A stretch of DNA of 64,000 nt from Vreelandella alkaliphila. GTDB lineage: Bacteria > Pseudomonadota > Gammaproteobacteria > Pseudomonadales > Halomonadaceae. The position numbers and the translations under genes were made by a program. This document shows, piece by piece, positions 1-9,043 of the stretch; position 1 is the first letter of the stretch; every line of letters starts with the position of its first letter. The notes beneath the pieces are model-generated. The model saw nothing but the letters and a program-made list of their open reading frames with translations, ran no database searches and was not told the origin of the DNA. Location: NCBI RefSeq assembly GCF_016107625.1, contig NZ_JABASV010000003.1, forward strand, positions 1 to 64,000, read 5' to 3'.

Positions 1-54
1 AATGCCGGCCTGTCACGCCGGAGGTCGCGAGTTCGAGTCTCGTCCGGTCCGCCA
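1..54 (+). tRNA. tRNA-Asp (GTC), 3' part only
   Basis: The window opens inside a tRNA gene. The anticodon arm (loop CTGTCAC, anticodon GTC), variable loop, T arm with GTTCGAGTC, and 3' acceptor strand with encoded CCA ending at 54 are all visible and match bacterial tRNA-Asp. The D arm and 5' acceptor strand lie before position 1. A terminator follows about 45 bases downstream. Confidence 0.93.
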
Positions 55-96
55 TTTAAGCACTCATCGACTAAACATTTTAGTCGAACGAATTCC

Positions 97-127
97 AAAA
101 AGCCCAGATCATTGATCTGGGCTTTTT
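97..127. terminator. Bidirectional rho-independent terminator
   Basis: The perfect stem AGCCCAGATC/GATCTGGGCT is flanked by A5 on the left and T5 on the right, so it can stop the tRNA transcript on the plus strand and the glc operon on the minus strand, whose last stop is at 201. A smaller inverted repeat, CGACTAAA/TTTAGTCG (68-86), lies just before it and may be the first fold after the tRNA. Confidence 0.85.
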
Positions 128-200
128 ATTGCGTGTCATTTAGTACCTTGAGTCCATTCTCTAGCGCCATAACGTGCAGCCATGCAGCTGCACGGTAATA

Positions 201-602
201 TCAGGCGATAGCGCTTACCCCGGCTTTGGCGATCTGTACGTCCTGGTCAGGCTTCACGCCTGAGATGCCGACAGCACCCACGACGTTGCCATCGACGATG
301 ATAGGAACGCCGCCTGACAGCAAACCTTGCAGTGGCGCAGAGACAAATGCCGTGCGCCCACCGTTAATCATTTCTTCAAATACTTGGGTCTCTTTACGGC
401 CTAGTGCTGCACTGCGCGCTTTATGTGTTGCTACATCGGCACTGAAGGGTGCAGCACCGTCTAAGCGGCGCAGAGCGAGTAGATGCCCGCCATCATCCGT
501 TATGGCAATGGTGACCGGCCAGCCGTTGTTATCGGCTTCTTTTTGAGCAGCATCTAGTACCTGAATGACATCGGCTTGGCCGAGAACAGCTTTGCTTTGC
601 AT
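201..602 (-). CDS. glcG: GlcG/HbpS-family protein
   Basis: A 133-residue protein of the GlcG/HbpS (DUF336) family, small proteins often encoded with glycolate oxidase genes. Some relatives bind haem, but the role in glycolate metabolism is not settled. The family features are visible: the GWPVTIAITDDGGHLLAL strand region, a DGAAPFSADVATHKARSA stretch, the GGVPII segment and GAVGISG near the end. The ATG at 602 is preferred over a TTG one codon earlier because an AAGGA box sits 7 bases upstream. It is the last gene of the lldP-glcDEFG run, 87 bases after glcF. No signal peptide is seen, so it is probably cytoplasmic. Confidence 0.85.
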   Translation of the reverse strand: MQSKAVLGQADVIQVLDAAQKEADNNGWPVTIAITDDGGHLLALRRLDGAAPFSADVATHKARSAALGRKETQVFEEMINGGRTAFVSAPLQGLLSGGVPIIVDGNVVGAVGISGVKPDQDVQIAKAGVSAIA

Positions 603-689
603 CAAACTTTCCTTTTGATCAAGGGGAGTAAAGTGCCGCGCTATTGTTTGCTTGTAAAAGCTTGTTAGCGCGGCAAAGTGAATTAGTGT

Positions 690-1922
690 TTATACCAGGG
701 CAGCATCCACCACTTCCACCCAGTGCCGTACCGGGGTGCGATTGGCACTAGCAAGATGGGTTTGGCAGCCAATATTGGCAGTGACGATAACCTCTGGGTT
801 GCTAGCTTCCAGCGCATTGAGCTTGTTATCGCGCAGCTGTGTGGCAAGCGCTGGCTGGGTAACCGAGTAGGTGCCAGCTGAGCCACAGCATAGATGCGCA
901 TCTTGTACCGGCGTTAGCGAAAACCCCAGCTTGCTGAGCACGCCTTCAACCGCACCATTGAGCTTCTGGGCGTGCTGCAGTGTGCAAGGGCAGTGAAACG
1001 CCAGACGTTGGTGCTCTTTCAGCTCGAGCTTCTCTACTGGCTCTTCGCGCAGTATTTCGACAATATCTTTCGCCAGTGCGCTGACTTTTTGCGCTTTCTG
1101 GGCATAGGCCGGGTCATCTTTGAGCATGTCGCCATACTCTTTGACAAAAGCGCCGCAGCCGCTGGCCGTTTGAACAATGGCTTCAGCCCCTTGTTCGATC
1201 TGTGGCCACCAAGCATCGATATTGGCACGCATACGAGCGCGACCATCGTCCTGGGCATTCAGGTGAAAATCAATGGCCCCACAACAACCTGCTTCGCTGA
1301 TGGGCGTCACGCTAATCCCAAGACGGTCTAGCAGTCGAGCGGTCGCTGCATTGGTGTTTGGCGATAGGCCTGGTTGAACGCACCCTTCTAGTATTAGCAC
1401 CTTGCGAGAATGGCGTTGGCTATCCGGGCGTTGGCCTGCGTCGACTGGCGTCGGTGGCATCTTACTGCGTAGCTTGCCAGGCACCAGGGGTTTGAAGGTT
1501 TGCCCTAAGGACAGAAGTGCTTTGAAGCGCTTAGGGTCTACCAGCATCTTACGCAGTGCATAGCGTTGGGCGCGTTCGGCCATGAGGCGAGGAACCCGGC
1601 GGTCAATTTCTGCACGACCGATATCCAAAAGTTTGTGATATTCCACGCCTGAAGGGCAGGTGGTTTCACAATTGCGACAGGTCAAACAGCGGTCTAAATG
1701 CAGGCGTGTCTCTTCGGTGACCTGATCATTATCATCGCGGCTTTCCAGCAGCTCTTTCATTAAATAGATGCGCCCGCGCGGCCCGTCCCGCTCATCGCCT
1801 AGCAGTTGATAGGTGGGGCAGGTAGCATTACAAAAGCCGCAGTGTACGCAGGTGCGTAGGATGCGCTCGGCCTCCTGAATATGCGGTTTTTGGCGATCAG
1901 CATCGGTAAAGTGCGTCTGCAT
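690..1922 (-). CDS. glcF: Glycolate oxidase iron-sulfur subunit GlcF
   Basis: A 410-residue iron-sulfur subunit of glycolate oxidase, which with GlcD and GlcE oxidises glycolate to glyoxylate and passes electrons toward the respiratory chain. Two ferredoxin-type 4Fe-4S motifs are clear: C25-x2-C28-x2-C31-x3-C35 and C79-x2-C82-x2-C85-x3-C89. Two cysteine-rich CCG domains follow, with GCCGAIDFH and HLCCGSAG. The frame stays open upstream for about 62 codons, but ATG 1922 is chosen because AGGAG precedes it at 7 bases, it starts 14 bases after the glcE stop, and the resulting length is typical of GlcF (about 407). It belongs to the operon read leftward from lldP. Confidence 0.95.
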   Translation of the reverse strand: MQTHFTDADRQKPHIQEAERILRTCVHCGFCNATCPTYQLLGDERDGPRGRIYLMKELLESRDDNDQVTEETRLHLDRCLTCRNCETTCPSGVEYHKLLDIGRAEIDRRVPRLMAERAQRYALRKMLVDPKRFKALLSLGQTFKPLVPGKLRSKMPPTPVDAGQRPDSQRHSRKVLILEGCVQPGLSPNTNAATARLLDRLGISVTPISEAGCCGAIDFHLNAQDDGRARMRANIDAWWPQIEQGAEAIVQTASGCGAFVKEYGDMLKDDPAYAQKAQKVSALAKDIVEILREEPVEKLELKEHQRLAFHCPCTLQHAQKLNGAVEGVLSKLGFSLTPVQDAHLCCGSAGTYSVTQPALATQLRDNKLNALEASNPEVIVTANIGCQTHLASANRTPVRHWVEVVDAALV

Positions 1923-1936
1923 GTCTACTCTCCTGA

Positions 1937-3037
1937 TTAAAACGCCGCATAAAGACGGCCTGGGTTGAAAATGCCGTAGGCATCCAACTCGGCCTTCAGG
2001 TTGCGATGATACTTTTCGACCACGGGGTTGAGCGGGGTGAACGGTGACTCTGCTCCGCCTTGGGCGTAGGGGGTAAAGCAAGTGGCATGACCACCTGCCT
2101 GCTGGCAAACCGTGCGTAACGTATCAGCTGCCGCGCTGGTTTTTATCCACCGCTGGCTGCCACCCCAGTCATAGAAGATATCGCTTTGGGGTATATTCAA
2201 GGCTAGCGGCGGCGTATTGGGGGGTAATGATAAGCGCCACAGCGCTTGCCCTTCATTCAGACGGAAAAAAGGATGCTGATGGTCGCGCAGTTGCTGCCAG
2301 AAATCGCTGGAAAGTGATTCGCCGCCCAAGCGTTCCTTGGTCGCATTAACGGAACTTGCGCCGCCTTCTAAACGAATAAATAGCTCGCCTGCGTGCCATC
2401 CTGCTGCGGTGATGGGCAGCGGCTGTCGTCCTAGTTCGGCGAGCTTACCCAAGGCATCTTCAAGACTCATGCTTAGGCGTAGGCTGTGAGTGGCAGTAGG
2501 AATGGGAAGGACTTTAAACGAGATATCGGCCAGTACGCCTAGCGTCCCTTGAGCACCTGCCATCAAGCGTGAGAGGTCGTATCCGGCGACGTTTTTCATG
2601 ACTTCACCGCCAAAACGCAACAACTTGCCTTCTTGGGTGATCACGCGTGTGCCTAAGACAAAGTCCCTCGCTGCGCCAGCCCATGGGCGGCGTGGGCCGG
2701 ACATGCCGGTGGCAACAGCACCGCCAATGGTGCTGGCATCGCTGAACGCGGGTGGTTCAAAGGCCAGCATTTGATTTTCTTCGGCTAGAGCTGCGTTGAG
2801 TGCGCTTAACCGCGTACCGGCACGAACAGTAATCACAAGCTCTACCGGGTCATAGGAGACAATGCCGCTATGGGGCAACATATTTAAGGCGTTGCCTTCT
2901 ACCGGTCGGCCGTAAAAAGCGCGGGTATCGCCACCTACTATGCGCAGTGGCGTGCGGTTGGCATAGGCGCTGCGCACCTGTTCGCACAGGTCGTCAGCGA
3001 TATCTTGATCGGCAGCATGTATCGCTAGTTCAGTCAT
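1937..3037 (-). CDS. glcE: Glycolate oxidase FAD-binding subunit GlcE
   Basis: A 366-residue PCMH-type FAD-binding subunit of glycolate oxidase. The N-terminal half holds the nucleotide-binding fold, with PLRIVGGDTRAFYGRP near residue 30, ASTIGGAVATGMSGPRRP near 105 and GEVMKNVAGYDLSRLMAGA near 145, where the KNVAGYD segment is characteristic of GlcE. The length matches the family (about 350). ATG 3037 has AGGA 7 bases upstream. It lies 51 bases after glcD and 14 before glcF, so the three subunits are cotranscribed. Confidence 0.95.
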   Translation of the reverse strand: MTELAIHAADQDIADDLCEQVRSAYANRTPLRIVGGDTRAFYGRPVEGNALNMLPHSGIVSYDPVELVITVRAGTRLSALNAALAEENQMLAFEPPAFSDASTIGGAVATGMSGPRRPWAGAARDFVLGTRVITQEGKLLRFGGEVMKNVAGYDLSRLMAGAQGTLGVLADISFKVLPIPTATHSLRLSMSLEDALGKLAELGRQPLPITAAGWHAGELFIRLEGGASSVNATKERLGGESLSSDFWQQLRDHQHPFFRLNEGQALWRLSLPPNTPPLALNIPQSDIFYDWGGSQRWIKTSAAADTLRTVCQQAGGHATCFTPYAQGGAESPFTPLNPVVEKYHRNLKAELDAYGIFNPGRLYAAF

Positions 3038-3088
3038 GGTGATTCCTAATCATTATGCTTCCTAGTGGTTAGTCGACTAGGAGTCGCA

Positions 3089-4588
3089 TCAGAAGCGTGG
3101 TAGTTCCGGATGCGGTAGTTCGTTGTTATGCACATGCATCGCGCCAAACTCAGCACAGCGCGCCAGGGTAGGAATATTTTTCCCTGGGTTGAGTAAGCGC
3201 TGTGGGTCAAAAGCGGCTTTCAAGGCATGGAATACCGTTAGTTCATCGGGTTGAAACTGACTGCACATCTGATTGATTTTTTCGCGGCCGACGCCATGTT
3301 CGCCAGTGATAGAGCCGCCCGCCGCGACGCATAGCTCCAGAATTTTTCCGCCGACGTCCTCTGCAAGAGCCAGCTCTCCCTCTTTATTGGCATCAAATAG
3401 AATCAGCGGGTGCATATTGCCGTCACCGGCATGGAAGACGTTGGCAATCGCCAAGCCACTCTCTTCCGACAGGGCGGCAATACCTTTGAGGACGCGAGGG
3501 AGTTCGCGGCGAGGGATGGTGCCATCCATACAGTAGTAGTCAGGCGACATGCGCCCCACCGCGGGGAAGGCATTTTTTCGCCCTGCCCAGAATTTGGCCC
3601 GCTCAGCCTCATCGCGAGCCTGTTGAATGTCGGTCGCCCCCGCTTTTTCTAAGACTCGGCGAACGGTTTGGCAATCGTCGTCCACATCGGCTTCAACACC
3701 ATCTAGTTCGCACAGAAGAATGGCTTCTGCCTCAACGGGGTAACCAGCTTTGATGAAATCTTCTGCAGCCTTGATGGCCAGCTTATCCATCATTTCTAAT
3801 CCGCCAGGAATAATCCCCGCGGCAATAATGTCGCCAACAGCACGGCCCGCTTTCTCTACGTCGTCAAAGCTGGCCATTAGTACCTTGGCGGTTTCAGGTT
3901 TGGGCAGCAGCTTTACGGTAATTTCAGTGACCACACCCAACATGCCTTCAGAGCCATTCATCAGCGCGAGGAGGTCAAAGCCAGGTGCATCCAGTGCTTC
4001 GGATCCCAGCGTCATACGCTCGCCTTCAATCGTCATGACATCAACACGCATCACGTTATGAACGGTGAGACCATACTTGAGGCAGTGCACGCCACCCGCA
4101 TTTTCCGCCACGTTGCCACCAATCGAGCAAGCAATCTGTGACGATGGGTCGGGTGCATAATAAAGCCCGTAAGGGGCAGCAGCTTCAGAAATAGCTAAGT
4201 TGCGCACGCCTGGCTGTACACGTGCAATGCGAGCATCTGGGTCAACATTAATAATCGTGTTGAAGCGCGACATCACTAGCAGGACGCCTCGTTCAAGCGG
4301 TAAAGCACCGCCTGAAAGCCCCGTGCCTGCACCACGAGTAACGACCGGAACACCCAGGGCATGGCAGCGTTTTAGAAGACCTTCTACCTGTTCCAGAGTC
4401 TCGGGTAATGCAACCAGCATCGGCATGATGCGATAAGCGGCAAGGCCGTCGCACTCAAAGGGATGTAAGTCCTCTTCACGGTGCAGCAGCGTCAAAGACG
4501 GCACTGCGTTTTGCAGATCATCTAAAACATCTGCTTTATCGCGGTGAATGAATTCGCCGTCGAGGCGTTCATCGAAAAGAATGTTCAT
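3089..4588 (-). CDS. glcD: Glycolate oxidase catalytic subunit GlcD
   Basis: A 499-residue FAD-linked oxidase, the catalytic GlcD subunit that oxidises glycolate (and in relatives D-lactate) to the 2-oxo acid. The PCMH FAD-binding domain is visible in VPVVTRGAGTGLSGGALP near residue 85, and DPSSQIACSIGGNVAENAGG near 150 contacts FAD in the family. The C-terminal FAD-oxidase domain has FHAGDGNMHPLI and GSITGEHGVGREK, whose histidines are typical of the active site. Length equals E. coli GlcD (499). ATG 4588 follows AGGAG by 5 bases. Confidence 0.96.
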   Translation of the reverse strand: MNILFDERLDGEFIHRDKADVLDDLQNAVPSLTLLHREEDLHPFECDGLAAYRIMPMLVALPETLEQVEGLLKRCHALGVPVVTRGAGTGLSGGALPLERGVLLVMSRFNTIINVDPDARIARVQPGVRNLAISEAAAPYGLYYAPDPSSQIACSIGGNVAENAGGVHCLKYGLTVHNVMRVDVMTIEGERMTLGSEALDAPGFDLLALMNGSEGMLGVVTEITVKLLPKPETAKVLMASFDDVEKAGRAVGDIIAAGIIPGGLEMMDKLAIKAAEDFIKAGYPVEAEAILLCELDGVEADVDDDCQTVRRVLEKAGATDIQQARDEAERAKFWAGRKNAFPAVGRMSPDYYCMDGTIPRRELPRVLKGIAALSEESGLAIANVFHAGDGNMHPLILFDANKEGELALAEDVGGKILELCVAAGGSITGEHGVGREKINQMCSQFQPDELTVFHALKAAFDPQRLLNPGKNIPTLARCAEFGAMHVHNNELPHPELPRF

Positions 4589-4763
4589 GTTAGCTCCTGT
4601 GGGTGAGGAGAGCAGAAAATTATCTAATCACTTTATGGAAAATCTTTCCATAAATAACTAATTCGATGCTGGAAAACTTTTGCATACAGTGAAAATTCTA
4701 ATAACGTGTTAATGATTTACTGTTTCTGCTGAGGTTGCTGGGTAGTGGTCCCTCGTGAAGAGG

Positions 4764-4793
4764 CTGCTGGGTTGCCCTTAGGCTACCCAGCAG
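4764..4793 (-). promoter_or_regulatory. Hairpin between lldP and glcD
   Basis: The inverted repeat CTGCTGGGT/ACCCAGCAG with a 12-base loop lies 32 bases past the lldP stop and 175 before glcD. A second palindrome, CCCTCGTGAAGAGG (4750-4763), abuts it. There is no U-run in the minus direction, so a full terminator is unlikely. It may stabilise the upstream transcript or partly attenuate readthrough. A further short repeat, TATGGAAA/TTTCCATA, lies at about 4633-4651. Confidence 0.45.
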
Positions 4794-4824
4794 GAATGAC
4801 TCACTCTTGATTAACGTTTTCCCG

Positions 4825-6516
4825 TCACATCAGTGGATCGGTAATGCCAATCACATAGAAAGCAATAAGCGCAATGATCCCAGTAAAGATCAGATAGTAG
4901 ATCGTGGGAATAATTGTTTTACGAATCGTTGTACCTTCGCGACCCAGTAGGCCAACCGTCGCTGATGCGGCGACAACATTGTGAATCGCAATCATGTTAC
5001 CCGCTGCGGCACCAACGGCTTGCAGCGCGACCATCATCGCCGTAGACAACCCAAGTGTTTCGGCAACGCTAAACTGGAATTCCGCTAGCATCAGATTAGA
5101 AACGGTATTGGAACCGGCAATAAAGGCACCCATAGCCCCAACCGCAGGTGCAAAGAAGGGATAAATGCCCCCTACGCTGTTAGCTACCGCCTGGGCCATC
5201 ATGACGGGCATTGACACAAGGTCAGCACCATTCACGCCAGAGTTAATCAGGATGCGTACCATGGGAACGGTGAAGATCAAGACAAAGCCAGCACCGAAGA
5301 TGGTTTTAGTAGATTCAGACACGGCAGCGCTGATTTTCTGCGGGTTCATGCGGTGCAAGAAGTAGGTGACGATGACCACCGCGATAATAATGCCGCCTGG
5401 CAAATAAAGCGGCTGTACACCGCCGCTAACACCGGCTTCGCCTAGAATGTTGTTCCAGCTCAGGTTAACGGAGGTCAAGGCAGCTTTCAGCGGTTCAACG
5501 GTGCGTGAAGCAACCAAGAATACCGCGAGTAGGACGTAAGGAATCCAGCCCTTGAAGGTCGACATTGGCGCTTTACCAACAACGTCATCCAATTTGATCT
5601 GCAGGTTGCCGATCCATTCATCTGGCCAAGACGTTGATTCAGGAAAGTCCCAGGTGTCTTTCGGTAGCAAGAAGCCTTTGCGAGCAGCGGGTACTACAAT
5701 CGCTAAGCCCACCATAGCACCAATCATTGATGGGAATTCTGGGCCTAAGAAAACGCCGACCAGCATGTAAGGTACGACGAACGAAATGCCAGTAAAGATT
5801 GCAAAGGGTGCAATGGATAGGCCTTCTTTCCAGGAGCGATTCGCACCGAAGAAGCGCACCATGATCAATACCAAAATCAGAGGCATCAATATGCCTACGA
5901 TGCCGTGCGTGATGGCCACAGAACTAGTAATTTGCTGGAAAAAAACGTCCCACGTAGAGCCGCTAGCTTCCAACTGGGCTGTGATGCCAGCGCGATCAAG
6001 CCCGCTACCGACACCCACTACAACTGGGGTGCCAACGGCGCCAAAAGAGACCGGAGTGGACTGGATCATCATGCCGACAACAACGGCTGCCAGTGCAGGG
6101 AAGCCAAGCGCTACCATGAGTGGTGCAGCGACTGCTGCGGGCGTACCAAAGCCAGAAGCCCCTTCAATGAAGCAGCCGAATAACCAAGCAACAATTAGCG
6201 CCTGAACGCGACGGTCAGGGCTAATGCCTGAAAAACCGTTACGAATCGCAGTGATGCCGCCAGAATGCTTAAGCGTATTTAGCAGCAAGATGGCGCCAAA
6301 AATTATCCATAAAAGGCCTGCTGTTTGAATCAGCCCTTGAATGGTAGACGCGGCAACGCGGCTAAACGACATATCCCAAGCGGTCAGACCAATGACGGCT
6401 GCGGTCAGGAAAACAATCGGCATCGCTATTTTTGCGGGTATTTTAAAACCAATGAGCAAAATACCGGCAAGCAGCAGCGGCAGAAATGCCAGAAGTGCAA
6501 GTGTAGTTTCATTCAT
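4825..6516 (-). CDS. lldP: L-lactate/glycolate permease (LctP family)
   Basis: A 563-residue LctP-family carrier with 12 or more hydrophobic segments, importing L-lactate, D-lactate or glycolate with protons across the inner membrane. Family segments such as [19 protein letters not shown] (about 120-140), [19 protein letters not shown] (about 155), [18 protein letters not shown] (about 460) and [20 protein letters not shown] (about 500) are conserved. As first gene of a run with glcDEFG it probably serves as glycolate permease, i.e. functionally glcA. Family members are too similar to separate lldP from glcA by eye. A strong GntR-type operator lies 118 bases upstream of the start. Confidence 0.9.
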   Translation of the reverse strand: MNETTLALLAFLPLLLAGILLIGFKIPAKIAMPIVFLTAAVIGLTAWDMSFSRVAASTIQGLIQTAGLLWIIFGAILLLNTLKHSGGITAIRNGFSGISPDRRVQALIVAWLFGCFIEGASGFGTPAAVAAPLMVALGFPALAAVVVGMMIQSTPVSFGAVGTPVVVGVGSGLDRAGITAQLEASGSTWDVFFQQITSSVAITHGIVGILMPLILVLIMVRFFGANRSWKEGLSIAPFAIFTGISFVVPYMLVGVFLGPEFPSMIGAMVGLAIVVPAARKGFLLPKDTWDFPESTSWPDEWIGNLQIKLDDVVGKAPMSTFKGWIPYVLLAVFLVASRTVEPLKAALTSVNLSWNNILGEAGVSGGVQPLYLPGGIIIAVVIVTYFLHRMNPQKISAAVSESTKTIFGAGFVLIFTVPMVRILINSGVNGADLVSMPVMMAQAVANSVGGIYPFFAPAVGAMGAFIAGSNTVSNLMLAEFQFSVAETLGLSTAMMVALQAVGAAAGNMIAIHNVVAASATVGLLGREGTTIRKTIIPTIYYLIFTGIIALIAFYVIGITDPLM

Positions 6517-6969
6517 TTTAGGAATGGCCCCTTGTTATTGATTTGGTGTGCTCGGCAGATGCCAGCGGTCGTGGCAATGCTGGTTGGATCAGTGCGAAAG
6601 ATACGGTTAGGTAGAAAAAATGGCTATATTGGATAATTGGTAAGACCAATTAAGGGCGGTTGTATGTATAGACTTTGAACCACTCTTTTAAATTTAACGA
6701 ATTGTTTTTATTTGCTTTTCAATTTCCACAATGCAGTAGGGCTGCCTGCAACCCATTAGACTAATAGACAGTGCAGTTTCCATCTAAGAGGGCAGTACAG
6801 GGCAAGTGAATGGAGAAAAAGTCGCTTGCTTACTTAGTTGATATGAAGACATTTGGGGTAGGTTCAGAACAAGTAAAACCCGTTACTTGCGTCCTTGGTG
6901 GCTTGAGCCCATTGTTGTCAGCGTGTGTTTGGTTTTAACCACGTTTCTAATTACAAGGAGGCCGTCACA
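6517..6969. other. 453-base divergent intergenic region
   Basis: The gap between leftward lldP and the rightward GST pair must hold promoters for both. Its clearest element is the palindrome at 6634-6652. The stretch 6660-6969 is AT-richer and holds only the AAGGAGG ribosome site at 6955-6961. No small gene or RNA was recognised, and no regulator gene sits here although E. coli places glcC divergently at this spot. Confidence 0.6.
6634..6652. promoter_or_regulatory. LldR/PdhR/GlcC-type operator
   Basis: A perfect 19-bp palindrome TAATTGGTAAGACCAATTA, two 8-base arms around a 3-base centre. It matches the ATTGGT-N3-ACCAAT operator known for the FadR-subfamily regulators PdhR and LldR and is close to what GlcC binds. 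It lies 118 bases upstream of lldP, overlapping or flanking the likely glycolate operon promoter. The cognate regulator is not encoded nearby. Confidence 0.8.
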
Positions 6970-7662
6970 GTGGCAATAACTCTTTATGACTTATGCGGGC
7001 GCGATGAGCGCTTACGCTTTTCTCCCTATTGCTGGCGCGTTCGTATGGCACTGGCACACAAAGGGTTGGAATATACGACTGTTCCTTGGCGTTTTCTTTA
7101 TAAAGAGGCACTTGCCTTTGCCGACTACGACAAAGTGCCGGTGTTAACCGATGGTGACACGGTTGTCACTGATAGCTTCGAAATCATGCGCTACTTAGAT
7201 AAGGCCTATCCTGCCAATCCAGTATTGGGAGAAGGAGTGAGCTATCAGCGAGTCCACTTTTTTAAGCTCTATATTGAGCGTAGCGTGACTCCGGCACTTT
7301 TTCGAACGGTCGCGCTGGATTTATTAGCGGCCATACATCCTGACGACCGTGCCTATTTCAGAGAGACCCGCGAAGCCCGTTTTGGTATGCGTTTAGAGGA
7401 CGTCAATAATCCAGAGCAGGGGCGAGCACAGCTGAAAAAAATGTTGGCTCCTGTGCGTGATCAGCTTCGCAGTAGCCCATTTTTAGATGGCGAAGCACCC
7501 AGTGGAGCAGATTACCTCCTATTTGGCAGCATGATGTGGGCATATACAGTGTCACTTGAGCCATTAGTTGACGCTAATGATCCGGTTGATGAGTGGTTTA
7601 AGCGTATGCTGGAGGTGCACGAAGCGGTCGCGGGTAAGGCCATTACTATTCGTGATCTATAA
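6970..7662 (+). CDS. Glutathione S-transferase, LigE/beta-etherase-like
   Basis: A 230-residue glutathione S-transferase. The N-terminal thioredoxin-fold domain begins ITLYDLCGRDERLRFSPYCW, followed by RVRMALAHKGLEYTTVPW, KVPVLTDGDTVVTDSFEIMR (the cis-Pro and glutathione-binding SNAIL region), then an all-helical C-terminal domain. The opening ITLYDL...SPYCWR resembles the LigE-type beta-etherase branch, but a lignin role should not be assumed. The GTG at 6970 is chosen because AAGGAGG precedes it by 8 bases. An upstream ATG at 6925 has no ribosome site. It is followed 93 bases later by a second GST gene in the same direction. Confidence 0.85.
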   Translation: MAITLYDLCGRDERLRFSPYCWRVRMALAHKGLEYTTVPWRFLYKEALAFADYDKVPVLTDGDTVVTDSFEIMRYLDKAYPANPVLGEGVSYQRVHFFKLYIERSVTPALFRTVALDLLAAIHPDDRAYFRETREARFGMRLEDVNNPEQGRAQLKKMLAPVRDQLRSSPFLDGEAPSGADYLLFGSMMWAYTVSLEPLVDANDPVDEWFKRMLEVHEAVAGKAITIRDL

Positions 7663-7667
7663 TGTGT

Positions 7668-7689
7668 CAGGCGGCAATAATGCCGCCTG
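7668..7689 (+). promoter_or_regulatory. Intercistronic hairpin
   Basis: The stem CAGGCGGCA/TGCCGCCTG with loop ATAA starts 5 bases after the first GST stop. There is no T-run after it, so it is more likely an mRNA-stabilising or processing element between the two GST genes than a terminator. Confidence 0.45.
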
Positions 7690-7755
7690 TATCCATCGTA
7701 TGTACGAGGAAAGCCACACAAACGGCTTATGTCGTATGTGTGAGAGGAGATGGCA

Positions 7756-8445
7756 ATGATTGATCTGTATTACTGGACAACTCCCAATGGCCACAAAATC
7801 TCCATCATGCTTGAAGAAGCAAAACTTCTTTACCGAGTAAAACCTATCAACATAGGGCTTGGCGAGCAGTTTGACCCTGAGTTCTTAACCATTGCGCCGA
7901 ATAATCGTATTCCCGCTATTGTTGACCATGCACCTCAAGACGGTGGTCAGCCCCTGGCACTGTTTGAGTCAGGGGCTATTTTGGAATACCTAGCTGATAA
8001 GTGCGGACAATTTCTGCCCGCTGAAGGGCGAGAGCGTTATGTTGTGCTGCAATGGCTTCATTGGCAAGTGGGCGGGTTGGGGCCGATGGCGGGTCAAAAC
8101 CACCATTTTTGCCACTATGCACCGCAGAAAATCGAATATGCTATCGGGCGTTACGTTCGCGAGACGTATCGCTTGTACAGCGTGCTAGATCAACGACTAT
8201 CTCAGCAGCATTATGTGGGTGGTGATCGTTACTCCATCGCTGATATGGCGATTTATCCATGGATTGTGCCATGGGAAAAGCAGTGCCAAACGTTAGAGGA
8301 GTTTCCTGACCTAGAGCGTTGGTTTGATGAAGTAGCACAGCGCCCAGCTGTTCGAAAAGCTTATTCTTTGATCGAAGACGTCAATCCACAGGCGGGGGGA
8401 GAAATAGATGAGCAGGCACGTAAATACTTGTTTGGCAATCGCTAA
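7756..8445 (+). CDS. yfcG: YfcG-like disulfide-bond oxidoreductase (Nu-class GST)
   Basis: A 229-residue GST of the YfcG/YghU type, which in E. coli reduces small disulfides using glutathione. Recognisable segments are TPNGHKISIMLEEA (N-terminal active-site region with TPNG), NNRIPAIVDHAPQDGGQPL, LFESGAILEYLA and LQWLHWQVGGLGPMAGQNHHF, all very close to YfcG. ATG 7756 is preferred over ATG 7750 because the AGAGGAG box ends at 7749, giving a 6-base spacer, and because YfcG itself begins MIDLYF. It probably shares a transcript with the upstream GST and may serve thiol or detoxification chemistry. Confidence 0.9.
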   Translation: MIDLYYWTTPNGHKISIMLEEAKLLYRVKPINIGLGEQFDPEFLTIAPNNRIPAIVDHAPQDGGQPLALFESGAILEYLADKCGQFLPAEGRERYVVLQWLHWQVGGLGPMAGQNHHFCHYAPQKIEYAIGRYVRETYRLYSVLDQRLSQQHYVGGDRYSIADMAIYPWIVPWEKQCQTLEEFPDLERWFDEVAQRPAVRKAYSLIEDVNPQAGGEIDEQARKYLFGNR

Positions 8446-8625
8446 GTAGTCACTACTTGGTTGATGAGGTTGCTGCCTTCAATCGCTAGCAGCAATGTTG
8501 TTAAAAAATAATGTTGCGCTGCACAAAAGGCACTGCTAGCTTTGTTGTTAGTAAAGGCAACCGCCTGATCATCGACCGCTTATCGATGCGTGTCGAATCG
8601 CTAGCTCACTTAAGGAGATTATGTG

Positions 8626-8982
8626 ATGAACAAGGCCGCAGAGAAATCCACCCAGCAGTTTGAGTCTGTCTTTGTATCGCCAATGCGTTCTTATACCCTG
8701 GCAGCGCTTGATTATTATCAGCAAGTCGTCAGCGCGCAAATGGATGCAGCGCGTGCATACTCTGACATGACGGTTGCTCAGGCACGCACATGGTTAGACG
8801 TTAAAGATGCCGACAGCTTTAAAAAAGCTATGGAAAGTCAGCAAAAAACAGCTTCTGACCTAATGGAGCGTATGAAAGGAGACTCTGAAAAAGTCACCTC
8901 GATTAGCCAAAACTTTATGCAAGAGAGTCAGAAAATGGCGGAAGAGACCACTAAGAAAGCAGTGGAAACCGCTAAGCAGTAA
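8626..8982 (+). CDS. Phasin-family protein
   Basis: A 118-residue helical protein of the phasin family, which coats polyhydroxyalkanoate granules or, in some relatives, acts as a small chaperone. Heptad-like, Gln/Lys/Met-rich sequence with no membrane segment fits: VSPMRSYTLAALDYYQQVVS near the start, then long amphipathic helices with repeated KK and MMES/MKGD-type segments. ATG 8626 has AAGGAG 8 bases upstream (a GTG three bases earlier is possible, and ATG 8621 is out of frame). It stands alone with its own terminator. No pha synthesis gene is in the window. Confidence 0.8.
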   Translation: MNKAAEKSTQQFESVFVSPMRSYTLAALDYYQQVVSAQMDAARAYSDMTVAQARTWLDVKDADSFKKAMESQQKTASDLMERMKGDSEKVTSISQNFMQESQKMAEETTKKAVETAKQ

Positions 8983-9043
8983 CCTATTTTTCATTAGGTA
9001 AATGCCTGATAGTAAGCGATCAGATGCTATTGATTGATCGATG

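Noticed and set aside
1923..2108. Possible 62-residue N-terminal extension of GlcF
   Set aside because: It overlaps the end of glcE, has no ribosome site and is Arg/Pro-rich without family similarity. ATG 1922 has AGGAG and gives the normal GlcF length.
5786..6205. 139-codon open frame antisense to lldP
   Set aside because: Shadow frame of a conserved permease gene. Sequence composition is unlike a real protein.
7668..7689. Hairpin after the first GST as a terminator
   Set aside because: No T-run follows and the next gene is in the same direction, so it was kept only as an intercistronic element.
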